A stretch of 5,252 bases of DNA, from the NCBI GenBank assembly GCA_031259905.1, contig JAIRKS010000004.1, forward strand, positions 1 to 5,252, written 5' to 3'. Below, in pieces: positions 1 to 5,252 of this stretch; positions within the stretch are counted from its first letter, which is position 1; every line of letters starts with the position of its first letter. This DNA is from Odoribacteraceae bacterium. GTDB taxonomy: Bacteria; Bacteroidota; Bacteroidia; Bacteroidales; Marinifilaceae. Below the pieces are notes generated by a model, which did not search any database, was not told where the DNA came from, and saw only the letters and a list, made by a program, of their open reading frames with translations. The position numbers were made by a program, and so were the translations under genes.

Positions 1-369
1 TTCTGACAAGGCATTTCAAATTTCTGACAAGGCATTTCAAATTTCTGACAAGGCATTTCAAATTTCTGACAAGGCATTTCAAATTTCTGACAAGGCATTT
101 CAAATTTCTACCAAGGCATGTAAGATTTCTACCAAGGCATGTAAGATTTCTACCAAGGCATGTACGAATCTTACCAGGGCATGTACGAATCTTACCAGGG
201 CATGTACGAATCGTACCAGGGCATGTACGAATCTTACCAAGGCATGTACGAGTCGTACCAAGGCATGTACGAGTCGTAGCAAGGCATGTACGAGTCGTAC
301 CAGGGCATGTACGAATCGTAGCAAGGCATGTACGAATCGTACCAGGGCATGTACGAATCGTACCAGGGC
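1..369. repeat. 21-bp tandem repeat array, truncated by the left window edge
   Basis: Seventeen full 21-bp units and a 12-bp partial one lie head to tail with no spacer. Units 1-5 (1-105) are identical, each starting TTCTGACAAGGC. Units 6-7 (106-147) form a second type starting TTCTACCAAGGC and ending GTAAGAT. Units 8-17 (148-357) form a third type with the core CCAGGGCATGTACGAA and a few recurring variants. The partial unit ends at 369. The period is an exact multiple of three, so several frames stay open by default, including the minus-strand frame of VHALVRF heptads at 100-324, which has only a TTG start. Plus frame 1 reads YQGMYES per unit in the right half but has stops in units 1-7, 14 and 16. 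The array starts mid-array at base 1, so its full length is unknown. I treat it as a non-coding minisatellite or the decayed end of a heptad-repeat gene. Confidence 0.97.
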
Positions 370-411
370 AGCTGGAATTCACGGGGAGTCACCTGGAATC
401 CGCGGCAAGCA
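370..411. repeat. two possible highly diverged 21-nt units flanking the array
   Basis: Bases 370-390 and 391-411 match each other at about 14 of 21 positions, and both contain CTGGAAT, at 372 and 393. The spacing equals the period of the adjacent array, but similarity to the array units themselves is slight. A third CTGGAA at 424 is out of phase. They may be old, eroded units or a chance similarity. Confidence 0.3.
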
Positions 412-503
412 AGGCCATCCTCCCTGGAAATCCCGGCGACATGAAAGCGCGTTAGCCCCGCCCCGTGTTTCGCGTCACGTACCCGTGATTCGGAAAAATC
501 CCG

Positions 504-511
504 TATATTTG
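504..511 (+). promoter_or_regulatory. Bacteroidota-type -7 box upstream of nadA
   Basis: TATATTTG matches the Bacteroidota housekeeping sigma -7 consensus TAnnTTTG exactly and ends 22 bases before the nadA ATG. That predicts a short leader containing the A-rich stretch CTTAAAAGATAG. No TTG or TTTG lies at the expected 19-21 base spacing upstream, so only half of the promoter is supported. The rest of the 412-533 leader shows no riboswitch or operator I can recognise. Confidence 0.55.
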
Positions 512-533
512 GCGCTTAAAAGATAGAGACTAC

Positions 534-1460
534 ATGGAAGTGAAAGAAATTTCAGAACGTATCAAGCGACTCCAGGAGGAGAAGGACGCGATCATCCTCG
601 CGCACTATTACACCCGTCCGGAGGTACAGGACGTTGCCGGTTACCTCGGTGACTCCCTCGGCCTGTCGCGGATGGCCGCCCGGGCGAGCGCTCGCGTCAT
701 CGTCTTCTGCGGCGTCCACTTCATGGCGGAGACCGCTTCCATCATCTCCCCCGACAAGAAAGTACTGATCCCGGCGCGCGACGCCGGTTGCTCGCTCTCC
801 GAGAGCGTCACGGGAGCGGACCTCGCCGCGTGGAAAGCGGCCCATCCCGGGGGGATCGTCGTGTGCTACGTCAACACGAGCGCCGACGTGAAGTCGAACG
901 CCGATTACTGCTGCACCTCCTCGAACGCCACGCGGGTCGTCGAGAGCCTCCCGGCGGGGCGTCCCGTGCTCTTCGTGCCGGACAAGAACCTCGGCGCTTA
1001 CATAAACAAGGTGACGGGGCGAGACATGGAGCTGTGGCACGGCGACTGCTGCGTGCACGAGCGACTGCCCGCGCCCGTGCTCCTGGAGCGGCTCGACGAG
1101 TACCCGGGCGCTATCGCCCTCGTTCATCCCGAGGCCAACGGCTCGCACGACGACCGCGTGCTGCATCATCCCCGCGTCGTCATCGCCTCGACGGCCGGCA
1201 TGATCGATCACGCGCGCCGCTCCACGTGCCGGCAATACATCGTCGCCACGGAACTGGAAACGATCCACGAGCTGGCGAAAAGCTGCCCGGGCAAGACGTT
1301 TATCCCCGCGCTCCGCTCCACCATCTGCGGCCAGATGAAGAAAATCACGATCGAACGCGTGCTCGACGCCCTGGAAAAAGAACAATTCGAGGTCAAGGTC
1401 GCGGACGAGATCAGGGAAAAAGCGCGGGTGCCGATCCAGCGCATGTTAGACGTGAAATAG
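534..1460 (+). CDS. nadA: quinolinate synthase NadA
   Basis: NadA condenses iminoaspartate (from NadB) with dihydroxyacetone phosphate to give quinolinate, the pyridine precursor of de novo NAD synthesis. It is a cytosolic enzyme with an oxygen-sensitive 4Fe-4S cluster. The 308-residue length fits the compact NadA type. LAHYYTRPEVQD at 22-33 and GDSLGLSR at 39-46 form the substrate-binding start of domain 1. The likely cluster ligands are Cys86 (DAGCSLS), Cys172 (GDCCVHE) and Cys265 (CGQMKKIT), one per pseudo-repeat domain. HPE at 198-200, STAGMI at 219-224 and VATELETIHEL at 237-247 are further family motifs. Cys is common after HPE in relatives; here it is Ala201, which is not a cluster ligand. 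The ATG at 534 follows a -7 box and an A-rich leader and lacks a Shine-Dalgarno, as expected in Bacteroidota. nadB and nadC are not in the window. pheT follows after 35 bases. Confidence 0.97.
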   Translation: MEVKEISERIKRLQEEKDAIILAHYYTRPEVQDVAGYLGDSLGLSRMAARASARVIVFCGVHFMAETASIISPDKKVLIPARDAGCSLSESVTGADLAAWKAAHPGGIVVCYVNTSADVKSNADYCCTSSNATRVVESLPAGRPVLFVPDKNLGAYINKVTGRDMELWHGDCCVHERLPAPVLLERLDEYPGAIALVHPEANGSHDDRVLHHPRVVIASTAGMIDHARRSTCRQYIVATELETIHELAKSCPGKTFIPALRSTICGQMKKITIERVLDALEKEQFEVKVADEIREKARVPIQRMLDVK

Positions 1461-1495
1461 ATACAGGCAAACAACAATCAAAAATAAAACAAGAC

Positions 1496-3949
1496 ATGAA
1501 TATCTCGTTGAAGTGGTTAAAAGAGTACGCGCCCGTGACGCTCGACGCGGGGGAAATCGCCCGGATTCTCACGAATACCGGCATCGAGGTGAGCGACATC
1601 AGGGAACACGAGTCGATCAAGGGAGGTCTCCGCGGGCTGGTCGTCGGGGAAGTACTCGAGTGCGTGCCGCATCCTGACTCGGATCACCTGCACGTGACGC
1701 GGGTCGACGTCGGGGGGGACGCCCCGTTACAAATCGTGTGCGGCGCTCCCAACGTGGCGGCCGGGCAAAAAGTCGTCGTGGCGACCATCGGCACGACCCT
1801 CTACCGCGGTGACGAGGCGTTCACCATCAAGCGTGCCCGCGTACGCGGCGTCGAATCCCACGGCATGATCTGCTCCGGGGAAGAAACCGGGACGAGCGAC
1901 GAACGCGACGGGATACTCGTCCTGCCCCCCGACGCGACGCCGGGAGCGGAGTTCAAGAACTATCACGACATGTACGAGGACACGATCATCGAGGTGGAAA
2001 TCACCCCAAACCGCGCCGACGCCGCGTCGCACGTCGGGGTGGCGCGCGACCTGGTCGCCTTCCTCAGGCAAGAGCACGAGGAAACGAGCCTGGCACTGCC
2101 CGTGACGGACGCCTTCCGCGTCGATCGCGTCGGAGCGCCTCTCCCCGTCCTCCTGGAACGCCCGGCGGCGTGCCGCCGCTACGCCGGGATACGCGTCGAG
2201 GGAGTCACCGTGAAACCCTCGCCGGCGTGGTTGCAACACCGGCTGCGCGCCATCGGGCAACACCCGATTAACAACGTCGTCGACGTGACGAATTACATTC
2301 TCTTCGGCCTGGGGCAACCCCTGCACGCCTTCGACATGGCGAAAATCAAGGGTGGGAAGGTGATCGTGAAGAGCGTCGCGCGCGGCACGCGGTTCGTCAC
2401 CCTCGATGGCGTGGAGCGGGAGTTGCACGAGGACGACCTCTTGATCTGTAACGCGGAAGAGCCGATGTGTATCGCCGGGATCTTCGGCGGGCTGGAAAGC
2501 GGGATCAGCCCGTCGACCACCACCGTGTTCATCGAGAGCGCCTGCTTCGACCCGGTGTTCACGCGCAAGACCTCCCGTCGCCTGGGCCTGAGCACCGACG
2601 CATCGTTCCGCTACGAGCGGGGCACGGATCCCGACATGGTCATCCCCGCGCTGAAGCTCGCCGCGTTGATGATCAAGGAGGTCGCCGGGGGAGAAATCAC
2701 CTCGCCCGTGATCGACGTCTACCCGGAGCCGGTCGCCAGGGCGGAAATCCTCGTCAACCTCTCGCGCGTCGACCGGCTGCTGGGCAAGAGCATCGACCGC
2801 GGGAGAATCTTCCGGATACTCCTCGCCCTCGACATGTCCGTCGATTTCGTCGGCGAGGACGAGGTGATCGTCCGCGTGCCGCCGTACCGGGTAGACGTGC
2901 GGAGAGAGGCCGACGTGATCGAGGAAATCGCGCGCGTCCACGGGTATAACCACATCGAGATCCCCGGTAAACTGCATGCCGCGCTGAATCCCTCCGTGAA
3001 ACCGAACAACTTCAAGGTGAAAAACATGATCGCCGACGCGCTGGTGGCTAACGGGTTTCACGAGGTCATCAACAACTCCCTGACGAAGGCCGCGTATTTC
3101 GAGGGCATGGACGCGTTCCGCGCCGGGGAGACGGTGACGCTCTGCAACCCGCTCAGCTCCGACCTGAACGCGATGCGGCAATCCCTGCTGTTCGGCGGGC
3201 TGGAAAATATAGCGTACAACGCGAACAGGAAAAATGCCAACCTGAAGCTCTTCGAGTTCGGGAAAGCCTACTCGTTCCACCGGGACGAGCACGCGGGGAA
3301 TCCCCTGGCGCAATACCGCGAGGAAGAACGCCTCGCCCTCTTTATCACCGGCAACAAGCACCCCGTCTCGTGGAACGCCCCCGGGGACAGGAGCGACTTC
3401 TTTACCCTGAAAGGATACTGCGAGATGATCCTCGCCCGCCTCGGCCTTGATCTCGACGAAATGGACGTTGACGACGTCGCCGGCGACCTCTTCCGCGAGG
3501 GGGCGCGTTACTCGCTGGGAGGCAAACCGGTGGTCGCGCTGGGAATCGTGCACAAGACCCCGCTGAAGCGCGCGGACGTGCAGCAGGAGGTGTTCCACGC
3601 CGAGTTCACGTGGGACAACATCCTGGAGAAGATCGCGGCGCGCCCGGTAACCTACAAGCCGGTGCCGAGATACCCGTCGGTGAAGCGCGACCTGGCCCTG
3701 CTGCTCGACGAGCGGGTCACCTTCAAGGAAGTGCGCGACCTGGCTTTCGTCACCGCGCGGTCGCTCCTGAAATCGGTCTCCCTCTTCGACGTCTACGAGG
3801 GCGAGCGGCTGGGCGCCGGGAAAAAATCGTACGCCGTCAGCTTCACGTTGCTCGACGAGGGACAAACCCTCACCGATAAACAAATCGACAGGGTGATGAA
3901 TAAGCTCGTCAACGCCTACAAGCAACAATTGCACGCGACAATCCGGTGA
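1496..3949 (+). CDS. pheT: phenylalanyl-tRNA synthetase beta subunit PheT
   Basis: PheT pairs with PheS in the cytosolic alpha2-beta2 enzyme that charges tRNA-Phe; the beta chain binds tRNA and carries the B3/B4 editing site. The protein is full length at 817 residues. In order: an EMAP/OB-fold tRNA-binding domain at about 43-150 (HPDSDHLHV, VCGAPNVAAGQ, RGVESHGMICS); the B3/B4 editing domain at about 215-385 (NNVVDVTNYILF at 259-270, GQPLHAFD at 273-280, ESACFDP at 347-353, RYERGTDP at 372-379); B5 at about 410-480 with YRVDVRREADVIEEIAR; the catalytic-like core at about 485-700 (NPLSSDLNAMRQSLL at 551-565); and a C-terminal FDX-ACB domain at about 720-817 (RYPSVKRDLALLLDE). The frame stays open upstream to 788 inside nadA, but homology begins at the ATG at 1496, preceded by an A-rich 35-base spacer without a clear promoter. 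pheS is absent, as is usual in Bacteroidota, where the two genes are often apart. Confidence 0.98.
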   Translation: MNISLKWLKEYAPVTLDAGEIARILTNTGIEVSDIREHESIKGGLRGLVVGEVLECVPHPDSDHLHVTRVDVGGDAPLQIVCGAPNVAAGQKVVVATIGTTLYRGDEAFTIKRARVRGVESHGMICSGEETGTSDERDGILVLPPDATPGAEFKNYHDMYEDTIIEVEITPNRADAASHVGVARDLVAFLRQEHEETSLALPVTDAFRVDRVGAPLPVLLERPAACRRYAGIRVEGVTVKPSPAWLQHRLRAIGQHPINNVVDVTNYILFGLGQPLHAFDMAKIKGGKVIVKSVARGTRFVTLDGVERELHEDDLLICNAEEPMCIAGIFGGLESGISPSTTTVFIESACFDPVFTRKTSRRLGLSTDASFRYERGTDPDMVIPALKLAALMIKEVAGGEITSPVIDVYPEPVARAEILVNLSRVDRLLGKSIDRGRIFRILLALDMSVDFVGEDEVIVRVPPYRVDVRREADVIEEIARVHGYNHIEIPGKLHAALNPSVKPNNFKVKNMIADALVANGFHEVINNSLTKAAYFEGMDAFRAGETVTLCNPLSSDLNAMRQSLLFGGLENIAYNANRKNANLKLFEFGKAYSFHRDEHAGNPLAQYREEERLALFITGNKHPVSWNAPGDRSDFFTLKGYCEMILARLGLDLDEMDVDDVAGDLFREGARYSLGGKPVVALGIVHKTPLKRADVQQEVFHAEFTWDNILEKIAARPVTYKPVPRYPSVKRDLALLLDERVTFKEVRDLAFVTARSLLKSVSLFDVYEGERLGAGKKSYAVSFTLLDEGQTLTDKQIDRVMNKLVNAYKQQLHATIR

Positions 3950-4509
3950 ACCTCCCCGTGCTCCCCCTCCTTTGCCTTATCCTGCTGGTCGCCCTCCTCG
4001 CGCGGGCCTGCCGCGCGCGCCGCGAGGAATGGCTACCCATCGTCGACGGGAAGGGACGGACGATCGGCAAGGCCACGCGTCGCCGCTGTCACGGCGGCTC
4101 GCGGCTGCTCCACCCGGTCGTCCACCTGCACGTCACCGGCCCGTCGGGGGAGATCTACCTGCAAAAACGCGGCAAGAACAAGGCGCTACTCCCCGGCAAG
4201 TGGGACACGGCCGTCGGCGGTCACGTCTCCGCCGGCGAATCCATCGAGGAGGCGCTGAAACGGGAAAGCCTCGAGGAACTCGGCATCACGCGGCTCACGG
4301 CCCGCTTCCTCGGCAGCTACCTCTGGGAAAACGCGCGCGAACGGGAACTGGTATTCACCTTCCTCTGCACCGGCCGCGACGAGATCCGCGTCAACACGAG
4401 CGAGATCGAGGAGGCGCGCTACTGGACGCGCGACTCCATCGAGGCCCCCGGGAATGCCACGCTTTTCACGCCAAACTTCCTGCACGAGTACGCCTCCTTC
4501 CTGAGATAA
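3946..4509 (+). CDS. Nudix hydrolase (YfcD/Idi-like type) with hydrophobic N-terminus
   Basis: Nudix enzymes cleave nucleoside diphosphates linked to another group; the substrate cannot be named here. The Nudix box runs from Gly92 to Ile114 and fits GX5EX7REUXEEXGU (GHVSAGE, then RESLEELGI, with Glu107, Glu110 and Glu111 as likely metal ligands), except that Ser108 sits at a usually hydrophobic position. EEWLPIVDGKGRTIGKATR at 27-45 and LLHPVVHLHV at 54-63, followed by YLQKR and GKWDTAVGGH, resemble the YfcD/isopentenyl-diphosphate-isomerase-like subgroup. Residues 3-19 form an uninterrupted hydrophobic stretch followed by RACRARR, an extension the subgroup usually lacks. The only in-frame starts before the domain are GTG at 3946 and GTG at 3958; no ATG or TTG exists. 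The 3946 start overlaps the pheT TGA in GTGA, which suggests translational coupling. Length is 187 residues. A weak lipobox-like LARAC is present, but with Arg at -2 and no basic N-region, so a lipoprotein is unlikely. Confidence 0.9.
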   Translation: MNLPVLPLLCLILLVALLARACRARREEWLPIVDGKGRTIGKATRRRCHGGSRLLHPVVHLHVTGPSGEIYLQKRGKNKALLPGKWDTAVGGHVSAGESIEEALKRESLEELGITRLTARFLGSYLWENARERELVFTFLCTGRDEIRVNTSEIEEARYWTRDSIEAPGNATLFTPNFLHEYASFLR

Positions 4510-4520
4510 CGCGACGGGAA

Positions 4521-4553
4521 TAAAAAAAAGGAGGGGCGACGACCCGTCACCCC
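4521..4553 (-). terminator. intrinsic terminator of the minus-strand DUF2795 gene
   Basis: Read on the minus strand, GGGG and GACG pair with CGTC and CCCC around a GGT loop with one internal mismatch (4533-4553). The hairpin is followed by TCC and then eight T residues (4529-4522). It lies about 70 bases past the DUF2795 stop. On the plus strand the hairpin is followed by GTAAGAAAACG, so it would not work as a classical terminator for the Nudix gene. Confidence 0.75.
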
Positions 4554-4560
4554 GTAAGAA

Positions 4561-4599
4561 AACGAGTATGACGCGAGAAAACCCCGAATCATACTCGTT
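4561..4599. repeat. perfect 11-bp inverted repeat between convergent genes
   Basis: AACGAGTATGA (4561-4571) is the exact reverse complement of TCATACTCGTT (4589-4599), with a 17-base loop. No T-run follows on the plus strand. It may act as a 3'-end stem for the nadA-pheT-Nudix transcript or as a transcription barrier, or bind a dimeric protein. A second short palindrome, TGCCAG-TC-CTGGCA, lies at 4604-4617. Confidence 0.7.
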
Positions 4600-4623
4600 C
4601 AGTTGCCAGTCCTGGCACTTGCT

Positions 4624-4845
4624 TTAGTACTCGTCCTCGTTGAAGAAGAAGTCGTCCTTACTGGGATAATCGGGCCAGATGTCCTCGATACTCTCGAATA
4701 TCTCCTCCTCGTCTTCAATGTCTTGCAAGTTCTCGATTACCTCCATTGGCGCGCCAGAGCGGATAGCGTAATCGATCAATTCATCCTTTGACGCGGGCCA
4801 GGGCGCGTCTTCCAGTTTTGAAGCTAATTCCAGTGTCCAATACAT
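4624..4845 (-). CDS. DUF2795 family small acidic protein, conserved in Bacteroidota
   Basis: This 73-residue protein matches from memory a small protein found almost throughout Bacteroidales and annotated as DUF2795; its molecular function is not known. The signature is MYWTLELASKLEDAPWP at the start, SKDELIDYAIRSGAP at 19-33, VIENLQDIEDEEEIFESI in the middle and an aromatic, acidic end DDFFFNEDEY. The first half looks helical, and the second half is strongly acidic with almost no basic residues. There is no signal peptide or membrane segment, so it should be cytosolic. The ATG at 4845 is chosen because the known family starts there and an AT-rich leader (TTAAGTATAT) precedes it without a Shine-Dalgarno. 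It is convergent with the Nudix gene, has its own promoter-like site upstream at 4881-4910 and an intrinsic terminator at 4521-4553, and so is likely a monocistronic unit. Confidence 0.93.
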   Translation of the reverse strand: MYWTLELASKLEDAPWPASKDELIDYAIRSGAPMEVIENLQDIEDEEEIFESIEDIWPDYPSKDDFFFNEDEY

Positions 4846-4880
4846 ATATACTTAATTTTAGGGTCTTGCTGCTTTCGCCG

Positions 4881-4910
4881 CGAATATAGGCGTAATTTTC
4901 AGGAAAACAA
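4881..4910 (-). promoter_or_regulatory. Bacteroidota-type promoter of the DUF2795 gene
   Basis: On the minus strand, TTG (4910-4908) is followed by a 19-base spacer and TATATTCG (4888-4881), one base off the TAnnTTTG -7 consensus. The -33 element and spacing also fit. Transcription would begin near 4874, giving a leader of roughly 28 bases. Confidence 0.6.
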
Positions 4911-5194
4911 GAAAGCGAAAAGTAAAACTCCCACGCGTCACGCTTGGCGTCGTCCCCCCTCCCCTTACTGCCTGGCTTACCGTTTGTCGACCAGGGCGAA
5001 CGCGGCCTTGCCATCGCGACGGGAAGCCCGGACAAACCGCACGCGCCGGGATGAGACAGCCCCATTTCTTTTTACCGGCCTCCGTGGGAGGCCACTTTTC
5101 CGGCTTTTTCATCGTCGCGCGGCGGTTGAAATGACCGACCAGGAGCACGCGAAAGGGGGACGCGGAAAAAAAATGCCCGGAAAATGGAGAGAGA
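4911..5194. other. intergenic stretch with no supported gene
   Basis: Several frames are open here on both strands (for example minus 5148-4858 and 5065-4781, plus 4984-5205), but none gives a recognisable protein. The plus-strand ones have an odd, Arg-rich composition, and the minus-strand ones overlap the DUF2795 promoter or gene. No tRNA, rRNA, tmRNA or RNase P signature was seen. The notable contents are the hairpin at 5077-5093 and a possible frameshifted short minus-strand frame at 5112-4977. Confidence 0.6.
5077..5109 (+). terminator. orphan hairpin with downstream T-runs, terminator-like
   Basis: GGCCTCC (5077-5083) and GGAGGCC (5087-5093) form a perfect 7-bp GC-rich stem with a GTG loop, followed by ACTTTTC and then CTTTTTC. 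This fits an intrinsic terminator reading on the plus strand, but no plus-strand gene lies upstream within the intergenic stretch. It might end an unannotated small RNA, or be part of a decayed reading frame. Confidence 0.4.
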
Positions 5195-5252
5195 TTGTCT
5201 CATGATAGGGAAAAATGCGCTACATTCGCCCCGTGAACAAAAAAAACACGAA
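5195..5252 (+). promoter_or_regulatory. possible promoter and A-rich leader for a gene beyond the window
   Basis: TACATTCG (5221-5228) is one base off TAnnTTTG, and a TTG lies at 5195-5197, although the 23-base spacer is longer than the usual 19-21. The sequence after it, GAACAAAAAAAACACGAA, has the A-rich character of Bacteroidota leaders just ahead of a start codon. A gene may therefore begin immediately past the right edge. In-frame ATGs at 5184 and 5202 also open a frame that runs off the end, but they overlap the proposed promoter. Confidence 0.35.

Noticed and set aside
100..324. Minus-strand frame of VHALVRF heptads through the repeat array
   Set aside because: It is open only because the 21-bp period is a multiple of three, starts at a TTG, and ends where the left-hand unit type introduces TGA. 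Several variants change residues in this frame (Phe/Leu, Val/Leu).
1..369. CRISPR array
   Set aside because: The repeats are contiguous with no unique spacers, and there are no cas genes.
552..1385. 277-residue minus-strand open frame opposite nadA
   Set aside because: Same mirror effect; NadA motifs on the plus strand are complete.
788..1495. Long N-terminal extension of the pheT frame inside nadA
   Set aside because: The extension is an Arg-rich out-of-frame reading of nadA; PheT homology begins exactly at the ATG at 1496.
1727..3934. 735-residue minus-strand open frame opposite pheT
   Set aside because: It is a mirror frame of a GC-rich gene with no recognisable domain, while the plus strand encodes a complete PheT.
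3946..4011. Lipoprotein signal peptide on the Nudix protein
   Set aside because: The LARAC motif has Arg at -2 and there are no basic residues before the hydrophobic stretch, unlike real lipoprotein signals.
3972..4523. 183-residue frame overlapping the Nudix gene
   Set aside because: Arg- and Pro-rich composition with no domain; the overlapping frame holds a good Nudix box.
4977..5065. RNase P RNA on the minus strand, from GTCCGGGCT near 5034-5024
   Set aside because: The match is short, the preceding GAGGAA block is missing, and a full RNase P RNA would run into the DUF2795 gene.

Overview
The window looks like a fragment of a GC-rich Bacteroidota chromosome, probably Bacteroidales. The PheT N-terminus (MNISLKWLKEY) and the small acidic DUF2795 protein MYWTLELASK... 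are typical of that group. No gene start has a Shine-Dalgarno sequence; instead there are A-rich leaders and TAnnTTTG-like -7 boxes. pheT stands without pheS, which is also usual there. Genus cannot be fixed from this sequence.

Layout. (1) Positions 1-369 are a 21-bp tandem repeat that runs off the left edge: 17 full units and a partial one, homogeneous at the left and more degenerate at the right, with two possible very diverged units up to about 411. (2) Positions 412-533 are the leader and promoter region of the next gene. (3) Positions 534-4509 hold three tightly packed plus-strand genes: nadA (quinolinate synthase), pheT (phenylalanyl-tRNA synthetase beta chain) and a Nudix hydrolase whose GTG start overlaps the pheT stop by 4 bases. 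They are probably one transcript. (4) Positions 4510-4620 are a convergent intergenic region with a good intrinsic terminator for the minus strand and a perfect 11-bp inverted repeat. (5) Positions 4624-4845, minus strand, encode the DUF2795 protein, with a well-spaced Bacteroidota promoter upstream. (6) Positions 4911-5252 hold no gene I can support. There is an orphan hairpin followed by T-runs, a possible frameshifted small reading frame, and at the right edge a possible promoter with an A-rich leader for a gene starting outside the window.

The genes are housekeeping: NAD biosynthesis, tRNA charging, nucleotide clean-up, and a conserved small protein of unknown role. I see no defence system, mobile element, CRISPR array or biosynthetic cluster. 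The parts that merit a second look are the 21-bp array, whose right half varies almost only at every third base, and the hydrophobic N-terminal segment on the Nudix protein.
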